Shown here one piece after another: positions 22,851-33,494 of a DNA stretch of 64,000 nt; the stretch's first letter is position 1; every line of letters starts with the position of its first letter. The translations under genes were made by a program, and so were the position numbers. The notes beneath the pieces are model-generated. The model saw only the letters and a program-made list of their open reading frames with translations. It did not search any database and was not told where the DNA came from. The stretch is from Dactylonectria macrodidyma (Eukaryota; Ascomycota; Sordariomycetes; Hypocreales; Nectriaceae): positions 1 through 64,000 of the forward strand of contig JAGMUV010000051.1 in NCBI GenBank assembly GCA_020744425.1. Reading direction: 5' to 3'.

Positions 22851-24724
22851 GTAGAATTACCCGCAGCGGACCTATCAACTGATATCGCGACACTATGTGT
22901 ACCATGCTAGTCCCTTTCGGCGGACAGTTGTCTGAATATGGACTTATTATACCGTAAACTCGCACCCATAGTTGCACAAGAGCTTCCGATGGCCAGTTGA
23001 AATAGTCCAGGAGGTCATCTTGAGAAACTTTCCTCGTCTCGCTTTCTTTCACATGCGATAACCACGACGTCGTCACATAGTTCAATAGAGGAAACTCTGA
23101 CGTCAACCCGCCACGGTCGCGGGTCGTTGGCCGAGCGATCTCGTCCATTGCCAGGTAGCGTATGCAGGTCCTGGACAGCTGATAGTGCGCCATTCCGACC
23201 ACAAAATCAACCTTAGCAGTCTCGACCTCAGTCAGCTTTACGTTGCGGTGTAGAGCCGATAAACCATTCTTGACGAAAAAGTCCTTGACTGACTGGTGGA
23301 TGAACTGCACAACCTGCGTATTAGATGACGGTACGGCCTCGGCAAGACCGCGGCTGAGCGTTTTGAGTCTCCTCTCCACTATATCGCTGTCGCTTGGAAA
23401 ATCCGCCGCGGTCTCACATTGTTGCAATGACTTGTGTGAGCAATCGTGATCCACAATCATGGCCCATCGTAATTCTTCTAGAGACAGGGGCCGCGTGGCG
23501 AAGCAGATCCATTGGATCAATTTCAGGGAAGCTAGTTTCTTTTCCATGCCTTGGACGAGCTCATTGTATAGCTTATCGAGGTCTTGCGGAATGGCAACGA
23601 TTTCCGCTTCGATCTTCTTCCACCCCTCCCCTTTACGCTCAAGGCTGAGAACGCGCTCTGTTACAAGACGTGCCCACATGAAAATGCCCGAGGCGCAATC
23701 AGTGATTGCTTGCCGTGTTGTATCCGGAATCCTTGACGCTGTCTGGACAGAAAACCGGTCTTGTACGTAGGCCGAGATATCTTTGCTGTTTTCATTCTCA
23801 AGGCATATTTCGGACCCGTAATCCAGTTCCAGAATCGGGTAGTGACGACAAGTGAAGCAAATGAGAAACTGTGAACCAGTAGGTGTGAGCTCTCCGAGCA
23901 AAGACTTAAACGCCTCCACTAGGTCGACCGCATTGTCCTCGCCACATTCGTCCAGCGCGTCGACAAATAACCAAACTGGTCGACTCTCCAAGGCCCTTGG
24001 AATCCACGACTCGAAGAAGCGCTGCAGCTCGTTTGGATCCCACTGCCAGTCTTTTCCGGGCTCACCCTTATTCTGACAGTGTTGTTGAAAGGTGTCAACG
24101 AGATCTGGCAGTGTCTCGGGGACCTGGCTAAGGACCTGATGAAGGAGCGACTGGAAGAGGCCGAGCGGCGTCTTTTGGAGTTTATCACCGCGACCGTGGA
24201 AGAAGAACGATAGGATGAAGGGTCTGTCTCCTATTCTGGGTGCTTTCTTGACATGTTCGAGAGCGTGTCGCAGCAGTGTCGATTTCCCAGAACCGGGCTT
24301 CCCCTTGATCCAAAGCAAGTCTCGATGGCGAGCGGCCCAGCGCTCATAGTTTTTGTGTCGAAATAGCCACTCGCATGTCCCACCAGCGGCTTTGATGTTT
24401 TTATCATTGTATCGACTGTCCATTTCCGCAAAGAAGAGTGACTCCAAGCAAGCTGCAATTGGGCTCTGGACTTGAGGTCAGGTAAGCACCTCCGCTGAGT
24501 TTCTAAATTTCCAGGTAATATAGCTTACTCTTTAGGTTCCCACCGCTTGAGATAACAGTAACGGGCTTGTTTCTGTGTAAATATCGGCGACATCGTTAGT
24601 GGACGACTTCCTACAGAGCATTCTCTATTTAGAAAGCGTACGGGTAAGAAATTATGATGCCTTGGTTCTGGACGGAAGTCCCATCACCGTTCTTGATGTC
24701 GATGTTTGTGATGTTGGCGGTCAT
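20713..24724 (-). CDS. NACHT-ankyrin NLR-type receptor with short N-terminal motif
   Basis: Exons 24724-24642, 24572-24529 and 24470-20713 join in frame across 69- and 58-nt introns (CACTAAC and CTGAC branch sites) to give 1,294 aa. Residues 1-42 are a Gln/Asn/Gly-rich leader containing IKNGDGTSVQNQG. A NACHT NTPase follows, with Walker A GKPGSGKST (99-107) and Walker B WLFVDALDEC (about 209-218). From about 575 to 1265 there are 20 very similar 34-residue ankyrin repeats. A 2-base insertion in the last repeat changes the frame, so the protein ends with a short aberrant tail. Such receptors oligomerise on ligand binding and trigger cell-death effectors. It is divergent from the HeLo gene at 25232. 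Upstream ATGs are possible, but this start gives the cleanest gene model. Confidence 0.85.
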
Positions 24725-25231
24725 GTTGGCTGTCAGCGTTGTAGCGTATGGTGTGCACAGTAGCCGTTCTAAAACAGTTGGAAAATAACGCAACTTCCAG
24801 AGACCTCGGAGTTCATCCGTGATAAGCACTGTGAATGACAGTGAGTGAGGAAGGTACTGGATTCGGCTATAGCTATATGTGTGTAAAGACTGGGGACATG
24901 TGCTGTCGAAGGTACCTGATTGGACCTACCTGATGCTGACGTGAGACCACTTCTGCATTGTGCTGCAGAACTTGCTCACAATTGGCGAAAATGGTCTCTT
25001 GCATACGGCGCGGCGCGGTGGAGTGTTGGGGTCTCGGATGCGTCAGGCGTGGCAAACGTTGATTCGTTCAAATACGAGGCACGCCCTTCGCTGTAACCCA
25101 ATGTTAGCGAAAGTCATTGGCTTCCAAGGGCTGATTCTCTTTGACACGAGCTATTTATAAAGCACCCAGTATGTCCACGAAGCTCATAGTAGTCTCCTCA
25201 AATCCTCCGTGGTCGAACCGTTCACAACAAG
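24725..25231. promoter_or_regulatory. Shared intergenic region of the NLR and HeLo genes
   Basis: The two divergent start codons are separated by 507 bp, so both promoters must lie here and coordinate expression is possible. A short open stretch on the minus strand (about 24883-25007, starting MQETIFANCEQ) followed by a GTAGGT donor could be an upstream NLR exon, but its join to 24724 is not in frame without a further event, so it is left uncalled. No clear TATA box or known operator was recognised. Confidence 0.4.
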
Positions 25232-26081
25232 ATGGCTGGACCCGAGATCGCCATCAGTGCGCTCGGCTTAGCTGGCCTCTTCAACAACGTCATTGACTGG
25301 TTCGAGTACATCTATGTCGCCAAGCAACGCGGACCGAGACTCCAGACACATTTGCTGAAGTTGGACAATGCGCAACTGAGGCTAACGCGCTGGGGAGAGG
25401 CCGTTGGCCTGAGTGGGTTCCAGGTCGAGGATGACGATTCGCTCGAGTACTCTGGTTCATTTTTGCTCGATGCGCGCCAGAAAGCCCTGGCAGAGCAGAC
25501 CTTCCGGACCATATCGCAGAAGTTTGAGGCCTGCCAGAAGATCTCCCACAGCTATCGGAAGGGTAAGAAGGAAGACGACCCCAGCGTCCGAGAGAACGAA
25601 ATCAAACCGTTCGGCCCCGAATCGGACCCCATGCGCCGTTATCTCCACCAGAGAATGCGAGCCATCTCGTTTGGCCGCCAGAACAAAGTCTCGCTGTTCC
25701 AGAAGGCTAAGTTCGCGATATACGATGAGAAGCACTTGATTGAGTTGACCAATGACATCAATGGACTCATCGACGACCTCTACAAACTGTCTCCACCGCC
25801 AGAGGAGAAGCAAGCAGAACTTGGCAAGGGAGAGTTGGATAAGCTCACCGATGTGTTGCGTGAGCTGGGAACTGTGGTGAGAGATTGTGACCCAACTCTC
25901 GCGTCCGCCGTGCAGCACATTCTAAACCAGAAGGTAAGTAATTGTTGCTACACACACCGCAATACCTGCTTACACATGACAGAACGATATGAGAATCGAC
26001 AACAGAGACAATATAGTTCAATTCCAGGGTGCTATGGCGGGTGGTAGGAACGAGCAAATTAACAATGTGCAGAAAAAATAG
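25232..26081 (+). CDS. HeLo-domain protein (HET-S-like cell-death effector candidate)
   Basis: Exons 25232-25933 and 25983-26081 join in phase across a 49-nt intron (GTAAGT...ACATGACAG) to give 266 aa. Residues 1 to about 225 match the HeLo domain: a hydrophobic N-terminal helix (LGLAGLFNNVIDWFEYI), then LLKLDNAQLRLTRWG and a helical bundle. HeLo domains form membrane pores when a C-terminal amyloid segment assembles, as in HET-S. The small second exon supplies a 32-residue Gln/Asn/Gly-rich tail containing RIDNRDNIVQFQG, which resembles the N-terminal segment of the neighbouring NLR. The tail is shorter than the two-repeat prion domain of HET-S. The HeLo call is strong; the amyloid role is inference. 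Confidence 0.85.
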
Positions 26082-26389
26082 GCTGGGTAGCCACAGACCG
26101 TGTCCTTTTTTTTTTTTCTTTTTTTTCTTTTTTTTCTTTTATTTTAGCGGGGGTGCAGACGAAGAGGGGGGATTGTTTGTTTTGTTCCTCGATGGCAGGA
26201 TCAAGAATCTGGACTGGCCAAACAGTGGCCGTTCCATACCTGGTGTAATGTCATGTCAAGAGTGTTCCCTGCCACAGTGGAACGTCCATCATTACATACA
26301 TACATACTGTTGGGGACCTGGCATGCATGATGGTTGTTACACAGGCAGCCACCTCAAGGGGAGATGTCTCACGATGATACCAGAATTGT
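26082..26389. other. 3' flank of the HeLo gene with T-rich tract
   Basis: The interval holds a pyrimidine tract (26106-26145, runs of T broken by single C) and otherwise no supported feature. The tract may act as a terminator or poly(A)-region element for the HeLo transcript, but it could be a simple repeat. Confidence 0.4.
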
Positions 26390-26880
26390 CAGTGTCAAAC
26401 GATATTCCGCCCCAGCCGAGGAGGCGTCCCGACCCACTTGGACACCATTCTTGTGTATATATGTCACATATCGGGATATCGGATTTTGCAGCTATGACAA
26501 CAGTCAAGCTTTCTGCCCTTCATCATAAGGTTCCACAGCCACTTTCCTCGTCACTGGCCTCGTCATCAGCTTCGTCACAAGCTATGATCGGGAGGAGCGC
26601 TAGATAAAGTCAAATAGTCCGTAGCATCCGAACCCTCTTGGCTGTCCGAGGTCATCATCAGTCTCTTCATCTATAAGACTGACCCAAAGACCCTCATTAG
26701 ATAGGAAGAATAGCAAGAGCTTCTCACACACATGATCATTTCCATCTCCTAGTGCAACAATATAACTGGGACCTTCGTCCTCTTGACTTGAGCAGTGATT
26801 AAGGCCAATTTGACTCTCTACACTCTCTACAACCCTCACATGCATGACATCTTTCCATTTACATGTGACAGTCAGAACAG
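26390..26880 (+). mobile_element. hAT fragment (relic), interrupted by a solo LTR
   Basis: Two pieces, 26390-26461 and 26760-26880, match the 5' coding part of the hAT at 28870-30736 (for example the coding of RYSAPAEEASRPTWTPFLC). Between them lies the 298-bp solo LTR. It is a fragment in the orientation opposite to the larger hAT, without recognisable ends, and not functional. Confidence 0.65.
26462..26759. mobile_element. Solo LTR, small family, copy B
   Basis: A 298-bp segment starts TGTCACATATC, ends TAGTGCAACA, and is flanked by the exact duplication ATATA (26457-26461, 26760-26764). The empty site is preserved in the other hAT copy near 30056-30066, where GTGTATATAACTGG is uninterrupted, which proves the insertion. 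It is an inverted relative of 2857-3189. Confidence 0.85.
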
Positions 26881-27650
26881 CGTTACAGATTTGTTGCAGG
26901 TTCAGCAAGTCTGGTATCTTAGCCTGGCCTCTTCAGATATAGAGACGAGGAGGAAGAACGAACAAAAAGGAGGACACAATACATATCTACAGATCAGTTC
27001 CAGACATCAGGATCATCATCAATCAATCATTCTCGGTTCTCTATGATTCATATACCGTTCTCCATACTCCATATACACTTCTCCATCTTCTTTTCATCTA
27101 CCTCCAACATTATATGAACACGCGTGTCCGACACCTAACGGGGGGTGCACCTAACAGCGCAGGAGGTGCGTTGTCATTTGAACGAATCATTCAGCCCGAA
27201 GGGCGTTTTACTCAGTCAGAAAGAATCGAGCATAAAACCTCTTTTGATTGGCTAATTGGCTTGGCCTGTACTCAACTCGTGCTGGAATTGGTCGGCTGAT
27301 GCTGATGCTAATAACGCCACCAAATGAAGGCCTCGCCACAAACCCCTGAGCGTTGAGTATGTAACTAGCTAGCCAGCTCTCTGAGAGCTTTCAGTTCTTC
27401 TTTTCTTAAATTCAATTAATTTGTTGGTTTCTAAGCACGCTTCTGGCTGAATAAGCTCTGTGCCCCTTACACCACCTACATGGCGGCTGCTTCCCTTTTC
27501 CGTCAAATCTATCAAACCCATCAGGTTACTAACGGTATCTAGGTTCACATATCACCTCCGCAGCCGACCTACCTCTCTAGATTCCCCGGTTACCCTGCCT
27601 CCAGGCAAGCAGTGCGGTTTCCTCCTTCCCTGTTCATTCAGACCTATTCT
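26881..27650. other. Unassigned interval
   Basis: No gene or element could be supported in this stretch. It is mostly low-coding, with CT-rich parts near 27050-27110 and 27400-27600. Confidence 0.4.
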
Positions 27651-27824
27651 AACTACAGTGGGTCCGATTTAATAACGACACATTCCGAGTCAACCCGGTG
27701 TACTAGTACCTTTACTAAATGAAGGGTGCATTTTCAATCTGCTATTATGCATTTAATTAAATTTCAATTAAATAGTAATATATATCAATTTGAAGCCCTT
27801 TAATCATAGATTCTTATTATATAT

Positions 27825-28869
27825 TCAATACCTAGTGTAGTAGCCGTGGGCCTGAATGAAAGCCGCAAGCCGGGAGTGCATGGATTTGACCAGGTTATAG
27901 ACCACTTCATCTTCAATTTGCGGCCAAATCTCAATCGTGGCATTAATAAGAGCCTGTCTTGATGCCTCATTATTAGGCATGTAAGTAAGTTCCGGATACC
28001 TCTTACAGATCCTCTCTTTCAGTATTGCCCATAGATTTTCAATGGGGTTGGGGTCAGGGCTATACGGAGGCCAGTCTATTACCTCCGCCCTCCGACTCTC
28101 ACACCATTCATAGATCCAGTTACGGAGAAGGCGACTCGTAAATAGGCTTGAATTATCGTGCTGGAAGAGGCTGTTCCTTGTGACAATACGAGGAAGGTGC
28201 TGCTTCAAGCACTCGAGCAGGCGGCGTGCCGTTACACCACCACGTTCAGATTCTGGATCCCCGTAAAGTGGCACCATCGGCAGCCTCCTGCGGCAGTTGA
28301 AGGCGCTGAAGAACATCTGTGAGTGGCGTGTAGGCGTGACCCGGGTCTGGACATTATCTCTGAATAGTCTCTCATGCTAGGAATCATCAGAAGAGCCGCA
28401 ATCGCAAAAGAGACACATACCGGTTTACAGAACACCCAAGTGCGTCTTTGACCCTCGCCGCGAGCTACGATTGTTTCATCAGAGAAGGTCCAACGGCTCC
28501 AAGATTCCTCAGACTGGTTGATATATCGATGAGCAAACCGTAGACGTTTTCTCGCTGTCTCTGGGCTTATGAATGGTCGTAAAAGTGACTGGAAGTGCAT
28601 GATCCCTTCACACCGGAGGGTGGAAGTTAAAGTCTTAGCATGACAGCTTAAACCGGCCTCTTCGATAAGCTCACTAATAATAATGTGAGGGTCTCTTCCT
28701 ATCACTAGCAGCACCCGCCTCAAATCCCTCTTTGTAAGCTTGTGTGGACGGCCGGGTCTGGGTTGATCCCGGGCAGATTGTTGTTCTTGATACCGGCGTA
28801 CCACACCGTAAATTGCGTGCCGATTTACGCCCTCCTCACGGGCGATCCGGGCGGCTGATATGCCCGAAT
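27825..28869 (-). pseudogene. Tc1/mariner-type transposase, 5' end interrupted by hAT
   Basis: Exons 28869-28421 and 28376-27825 join across a 44-nt intron and restore the core (KP-HERLFRDNVQ). The helix-turn-helix half (GISAARIAREEGVNRHAIY, then GRPHKLTKRDLRR) and the catalytic triad (WTFSDETI, FQHDNSSLF, SPDPNPIENLW) are visible, a DDD/DDE-type Tc1 enzyme. The reading frame stops at the hAT insertion (duplication GCCCGAAT at 28862-28869). A possible element end is the CAGTGGGTCCG near 27655. The N-terminus before GISAA is not certain, so the gene is broken. Confidence 0.8.
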
Positions 28870-30736
28870 CAGTGTTGCTAATAATATAAACAATACGATA
28901 TTGGCAATATGGACCCCCTCGCAATATTATTGTATTGTCAAGGGGTGCATATTGTATTACCCAATATGAACATGACACATATTGTATTTATTGCCAAGAA
29001 CCCAATATATTGGCAGTGTGACAATACATCCAATATATCCCACGTGACCCTATCACTAAACCGCTTCTGCACAAATCTCGTCACCCTGAAAATCTCGTAT
29101 CCCAAACCATGACTTCAGGCACTCCAATGCTTCAGTTACATCACTCCCAAGTCGATTTCGACGGTCTGTAATCGTTATCTTTGCCCCAGAGAAGAGTCGT
29201 TCAGGCTCCGCTGACATTGCAGGAATTGACAGTATATCCACGGCCATCTTGCTCAGGCTCGGGTAGGTTTTCTACTGCGTCTCCTCTAGCCACCATGCAA
29301 GGGCGCTTGTAAAGCCATAAACCCGTTCAGAATTGCAATATCGCTCGTATTCGTCCGTGATGAGTGACGGCTGCATGTGCTTGTTCCGCCAGTTCAAGAA
29401 CTCGTTCGTGGTCGTCGATGGGACTTCGCAGAGAGGAAGAGGTGATTCCACGGGTTTATAGTCGTTCCACAGCGTCTCCATCAACTTCTTTGACGACTCA
29501 ACCCACTCCTTTTTCCAGTTCTCCTGGATGTAGTGCCATTTATGCGAAGGGTGGAGCACAATGGCTGCAACATACGCAGGCGATTCATCAGTAAGGCGAT
29601 AGTACTTATCCAACTTGGCCCAGCCCGAGTTATACATCGGTGCCATCACCGGATCGTCGATACTTGCCTCCTTGCCGGCTTCGAATTGTGCCAATACGAA
29701 GTCCATCGCCAAGAGGACATTGTCGAGTGTTGCAAACGATGACTCGAGAGCCTTGGTCGTCATCTTCAGCTTCTCTAAGACCGTGGCCGTCAGGAGGAGG
29801 GTCCATAAGATGTTTTGCGGGAGCCGCAGTACCCCCAGAACAGGCATAGGTTCTGTTACAATGTTTGCACCGCCACTCTTCTTTTCCGGTCCGCTGATTG
29901 TAGTATCTCGTCTCTATCTCCTCGTCTGGCATATGGGAGAAGACCCATGATGTTCTGGGTGTCAAATGTAAATGGAAAGATGTCATGCATGTGAGGGTTG
30001 TAGAGAGTCAAATTGGCCTTAATCACTGCTCAAGTCAAGAGCACGAAGGTCCCAGTTATATACACAAGAATGGTGTCCAAGTGGGTCGGGACGCCTCCTC
30101 GGCTGGGGCGGAATATCGTTTGACACTGGGCTTGGTGGAGGAGGTTGTAGAGGCTGTGTAAGGTCGAGATTTGGACGTTTGGCTTTCGTCTAGGCCATGT
30201 AACTGCTGGCTGGAAGACTCTGAAAAGTCGACTGAAATTGACGACTCTCTTCGTTGTGACCATTTTGCAAAAGGGAGGCGCTGTTGAGGCATGGCGGTAA
30301 GTCTTGTCTAGGCTCGACAGTGATAAAGAAAATGAGCAGAGGTGACGATGGCCAGTGTCGACAGGCAACCACCGGTAGGCCCAGCTCAACAAGGCCCGTA
30401 CCAATCGTACCTCCCCTGACGCGTGGCAGAAACGCGTGGTCGCGTGTTAGGTCTGATTGTCAATAAAGACGCGTGCTGAGGTAAATGCTAGCCAATAAAT
30501 GCCAAGCATCCCGGTCGCTGGTATAGGGTAAGGCCTGCCCCGGCTACTGTCAACAGGCAATTTCGCCCCAGGACTGACAACCCAATATAAATAATATATT
30601 GCCAATATGGATATCCTCATATTATATTGTCACAATATCAAAATCTTCATATCATATTGTCACAATATGAGAAAGTCTATATCATATGGGTTATATTGCA
30701 ATATACTACTTTATTGCCATATTATTAGCAACACTG
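28870..30736 (-). mobile_element. hAT transposon, internally deleted, nested in Tc1
   Basis: The 1,867-bp element has 18-bp inverted ends CAGTGTTGCTAATAATAT and a perfect 8-bp duplication GCCCGAAT (28862-28869 and 30737-30744), the hAT signature. Subterminal regions (28890-29040, 30580-30720) are packed with CAATAT/ATATTG words, plausible transposase-binding sites. The transposase gene inside lacks its middle, so it can move only with help from another copy. Confidence 0.9.
29056..30292 (-). pseudogene. hAT transposase remnant
   Basis: Three coding blocks remain on the minus strand. An N-terminal block starts at 30292 (MPQQRLPFAKW). A BED-type zinc finger (WRCKHCNRTYACSGG...KHL) lies near 29830-29910. 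The C-terminal catalytic/dimerisation part runs 29847-29056, with LHPSHKWHYI and the hallmark ILSIPAMSAEPERLFSGA. The BED finger is followed almost at once by the C-terminal part in another frame, so about 300-350 residues of the core are deleted. A TAG at about 29272 (after LEETQ, before TYPSLS) is an additional stop where the family normally reads through. Confidence 0.85.
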
Positions 30737-30764
30737 GCCCGAATTGTACCATCCAGTACCCCTC

Positions 30765-31218
30765 TGTCACGACCCAAGCTAAGGCGTCCAAGGGACCAAG
30801 TGGCGAAGGGTGGCAAAACCCTTGACCTTGAGAACCAAGCGGCGAGGCTGATGAGTCAGCCTCCCGGGCGAATCAGGGAAGGAGCGATGGAGCGACAGGA
30901 GCGATGGGAGCAACGCTCCTCGCGCTCCATCGCTCCCATTGAAACCTTAACCTTAAATGGTCGAACAGGTCGAACAAGAGCACGTTCGGCCACGATTGAC
31001 CAAGCAGACCAGAATAGTATATATAGCTTCACTCATTCCCACTTCCCTATGTCCAGATAGCTCTCCAGCTTTCAATACAATTTGATTACTCAAGAATACT
31101 TCTTGACATTATCAGACGTGATTCGCCACCCCACGCTCAGTACGTTACGCCCCGTTTCAGCTGCCAACATAAACCAGTCTGGTTACGGTTTACTACGTTG
31201 AGCACCTTGACCGTCACA
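30765..31218 (+). mobile_element. Solo LTR of the chromovirus family
   Basis: A 454-bp LTR (TGTCACG...CCGTCACA) is flanked by the duplication CCCTC (30760-30764, 31219-31223). It sits within the left TIR of the Fot1-like element; the uninterrupted sequence is seen in the right TIR near 40880. It differs from the full-length element's LTRs by several substitutions and small indels, so it is older. Confidence 0.9.
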
Positions 31219-31787
31219 CCCTCTGCCGATAAGACCCCTCTACTGATAAGCAAAAAAAAAGTTTCCCCATTGTCACGACCCAAGCTAAGGCGTCCAAGGG
31301 ACCAAGTGGCGAAGGGTGGCAAAACCCTTGGACCTTGAGAACCAAGCGGCGAGGCTGATGAGTCAGCCTCACGGGCGAATCAGGGAAGGAGCGATGGAGC
31401 GACAGGAGCGATGGGAACGAGGGAGCAACGCTCCTCGCGCTCCATCGCTCCCATTGAAACCTTAACCTTAAATGGTCGAACAAGAGCACGTTCGGCCACG
31501 ATTGACCAAGCAGACCAGAATAGTATATATAGCTTCACTCATTCCCACTTCCCTATGTCCAGATAGCTCTCCAGCTTTCAATACAATTTGATTACTCAAG
31601 AATACTTCTTGACATTATCAGACGTGATTCGCCACCCTACGCTCAGTACGTTACGCCCCGTTTCAGCTGCCAACATAAACCAGTCGGGTTACGGTTTACT
31701 ACGTTGGGAACCTTGACCGTCACACGTTGAAAGCTCTTGTTCAGTTGTACGCCGCGTCACGCTGAGCAATAACGAAGTCTCGACAAT

Positions 31788-33494
31788 ATGCCTGCCAAAG
31801 GTACTACTGGAGAATCCTCCAAGGGAATGCAGCCTCAGGACTCCCCACCGAAGGACCATGAAGAAGACATTGTCCGAATGTCTGATTCGGATGAAGACGA
31901 TGACAAAAGAATCCGAGTCTTACATGAACGTGTCAAGAGCCTCATGGCGGTGGTCGAAAGTCAGCACGGAGCCATTGAAAGAATGAAGCAGATCGAGGAA
32001 AGAAACCTCGCCCAATTCGAGCTTAGCAAGGCACAGCAGGCGGAAGAAACCGAGAGGCTCCGGAACAATAACAAGACCCTGCAGGAACAGGTCGACAAGC
32101 TCGTCGGAACCTATGAAGAACGGAACCGACACAGGAACGAACAAATCAACACCATCGAAAGTCTTGCCAACCAGGCCAATGGAGGGAAAGATCTCGGAGA
32201 AATCATCAAGCCTCACAAACCAACCAAGTTTGACGGAGACCAGAAGAAGCTCAAAACATTCCTGACGGAGCTACGCACCTACTTTCACTACTACCCCACG
32301 CAATTCTTCAAGCACGAAAACCGTGTCAAGTTCGCAGGAAGCTGCCTCACCGGAAGCGCGCTAGGATGGTTCGAGCCATTCCTCAGCGATTACGTACGAG
32401 GAAGCCCGAGCGATGTGACCATGACAATCTTTCGAGACTACGACACATTCGAAGATAGGATGAAAAAGGTCTTCGGGGAAGTAGATGAAGTACAGGCGGC
32501 CACTGATCGACTGATGAGACTGAAGCAAACAAAAGCTGCATCCGAATATGTCGCCAACTTCCTTCAGGTAGCCTCCAGAATACCTTGGGATGAGACATAC
32601 TTCAAGGATAGGTTCTATCGAGGCCTCAAGGAAGATGTCAAGGACGAACTCTGCAAGATTGACAAGGCTATGATGACATTGGATAACTACATGGAAACGG
32701 CAGTCAAGATCGACAATCGAAACTTCGCGAGACGCCAGGAAAAGAAGGGGAACTACAACTACCCTCAATACAAGGCTAAGAACCAGTCCAACCAGGGACA
32801 AAAGAGACAGCCTGACACCTCTCACGGCACTGAACCCGGACCCATGAATATGGGGAACGTTCAGAAAGGAAGAGAGAGGAGACCGAGAGACATCAGCAAG
32901 ATCAAATGCTACAATTGCGGCGAGTATGGGCATTATTCGTCTAACTGCGAACAGGCGAAGAAGCCAAGGAGCCAAGGCAAGAAACAGGTTAACATAGTCC
33001 AAAACCAGGACGACGAAGAGGCAACTCGAGCAATTAGAACGACCAAGCCTGATCACAAGAATCTCGGATGGATACATTGCTATGACGACAAGTGCATCGA
33101 CCACTTGGACGAAAAAGTAGTCAATGCTATCTTCCCGAAACCTACCAAGGAACTCGAGTCTTCACGAACACGTACGGTGGCCATGGTACGAAGGACTCCA
33201 GCGGAGGAATATCCTGAAACTAGTGACGAAGGAAACGACCCTGATCTCTACGAGCAACGACTGCCGTGGAGGAGCCAGGAGTGCGAACAAGAACACCCCG
33301 AAAACAACTCCAAGGGACAGTCCGAACAAGATTCAGAATATCTGTCGGACACGGAAGAAGTCACAAGCAAAGAATCTCGATTCCTCACGGAACGAACCCT
33401 GCGAGGGGAGAGCAGGAAGTCTCGACAAGAACGACGACGACTATCGAGAGACAATGCAACACTCGGGAACCCAAACGACGAACGCCACCTGTAG
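31788..33494 (+). CDS. gag: Gag polyprotein of the chromovirus
   Basis: The 568-aa frame has an N-terminal acidic and coiled-coil region (residues ~45-125) and a Ty3-type capsid region (KPTKFDGDQKKLKTFL, then FAGSCLTGSALGWF). A CCHC zinc knuckle, CYNCGEYGHYSSNC, lies near residue 380, followed by an acidic, charged tail. Gag packages the element RNA into cytoplasmic particles. Its last 229 nt overlap the pol frame. Confidence 0.9.
   Translation: MPAKGTTGESSKGMQPQDSPPKDHEEDIVRMSDSDEDDDKRIRVLHERVKSLMAVVESQHGAIERMKQIEERNLAQFELSKAQQAEETERLRNNNKTLQEQVDKLVGTYEERNRHRNEQINTIESLANQANGGKDLGEIIKPHKPTKFDGDQKKLKTFLTELRTYFHYYPTQFFKHENRVKFAGSCLTGSALGWFEPFLSDYVRGSPSDVTMTIFRDYDTFEDRMKKVFGEVDEVQAATDRLMRLKQTKAASEYVANFLQVASRIPWDETYFKDRFYRGLKEDVKDELCKIDKAMMTLDNYMETAVKIDNRNFARRQEKKGNYNYPQYKAKNQSNQGQKRQPDTSHGTEPGPMNMGNVQKGRERRPRDISKIKCYNCGEYGHYSSNCEQAKKPRSQGKKQVNIVQNQDDEEATRAIRTTKPDHKNLGWIHCYDDKCIDHLDEKVVNAIFPKPTKELESSRTRTVAMVRRTPAEEYPETSDEGNDPDLYEQRLPWRSQECEQEHPENNSKGQSEQDSEYLSDTEEVTSKESRFLTERTLRGESRKSRQERRRLSRDNATLGNPNDERHL

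Noticed and set aside
20698..22854. Long plus-strand open frame of 718 codons with a strict repeat pattern
   Set aside because: It is the antisense reading of the ankyrin repeats. The 102-bp unit is a multiple of three, so a stop-free complementary frame repeats automatically. The minus strand has the NACHT-ankyrin protein with proper domains.
25983..26081. Classical two-repeat HET-s prion domain
   Set aside because: The HeLo tail is only 32 residues and lacks the pair of ~21-residue repeats. At most one short motif is present.
30739..30770. Continuation of the Tc1 coding sequence into the Fot1-like TIR
   Set aside because: The in-frame reading past the hAT duplication is the Fot1-like terminal repeat, which is present in complement at the other end of that element.
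31137..31489. Minus-strand open frames recurring in each LTR
   Set aside because: They lie wholly within the LTRs and flanks, change with small LTR indels and have no domain or splice support.
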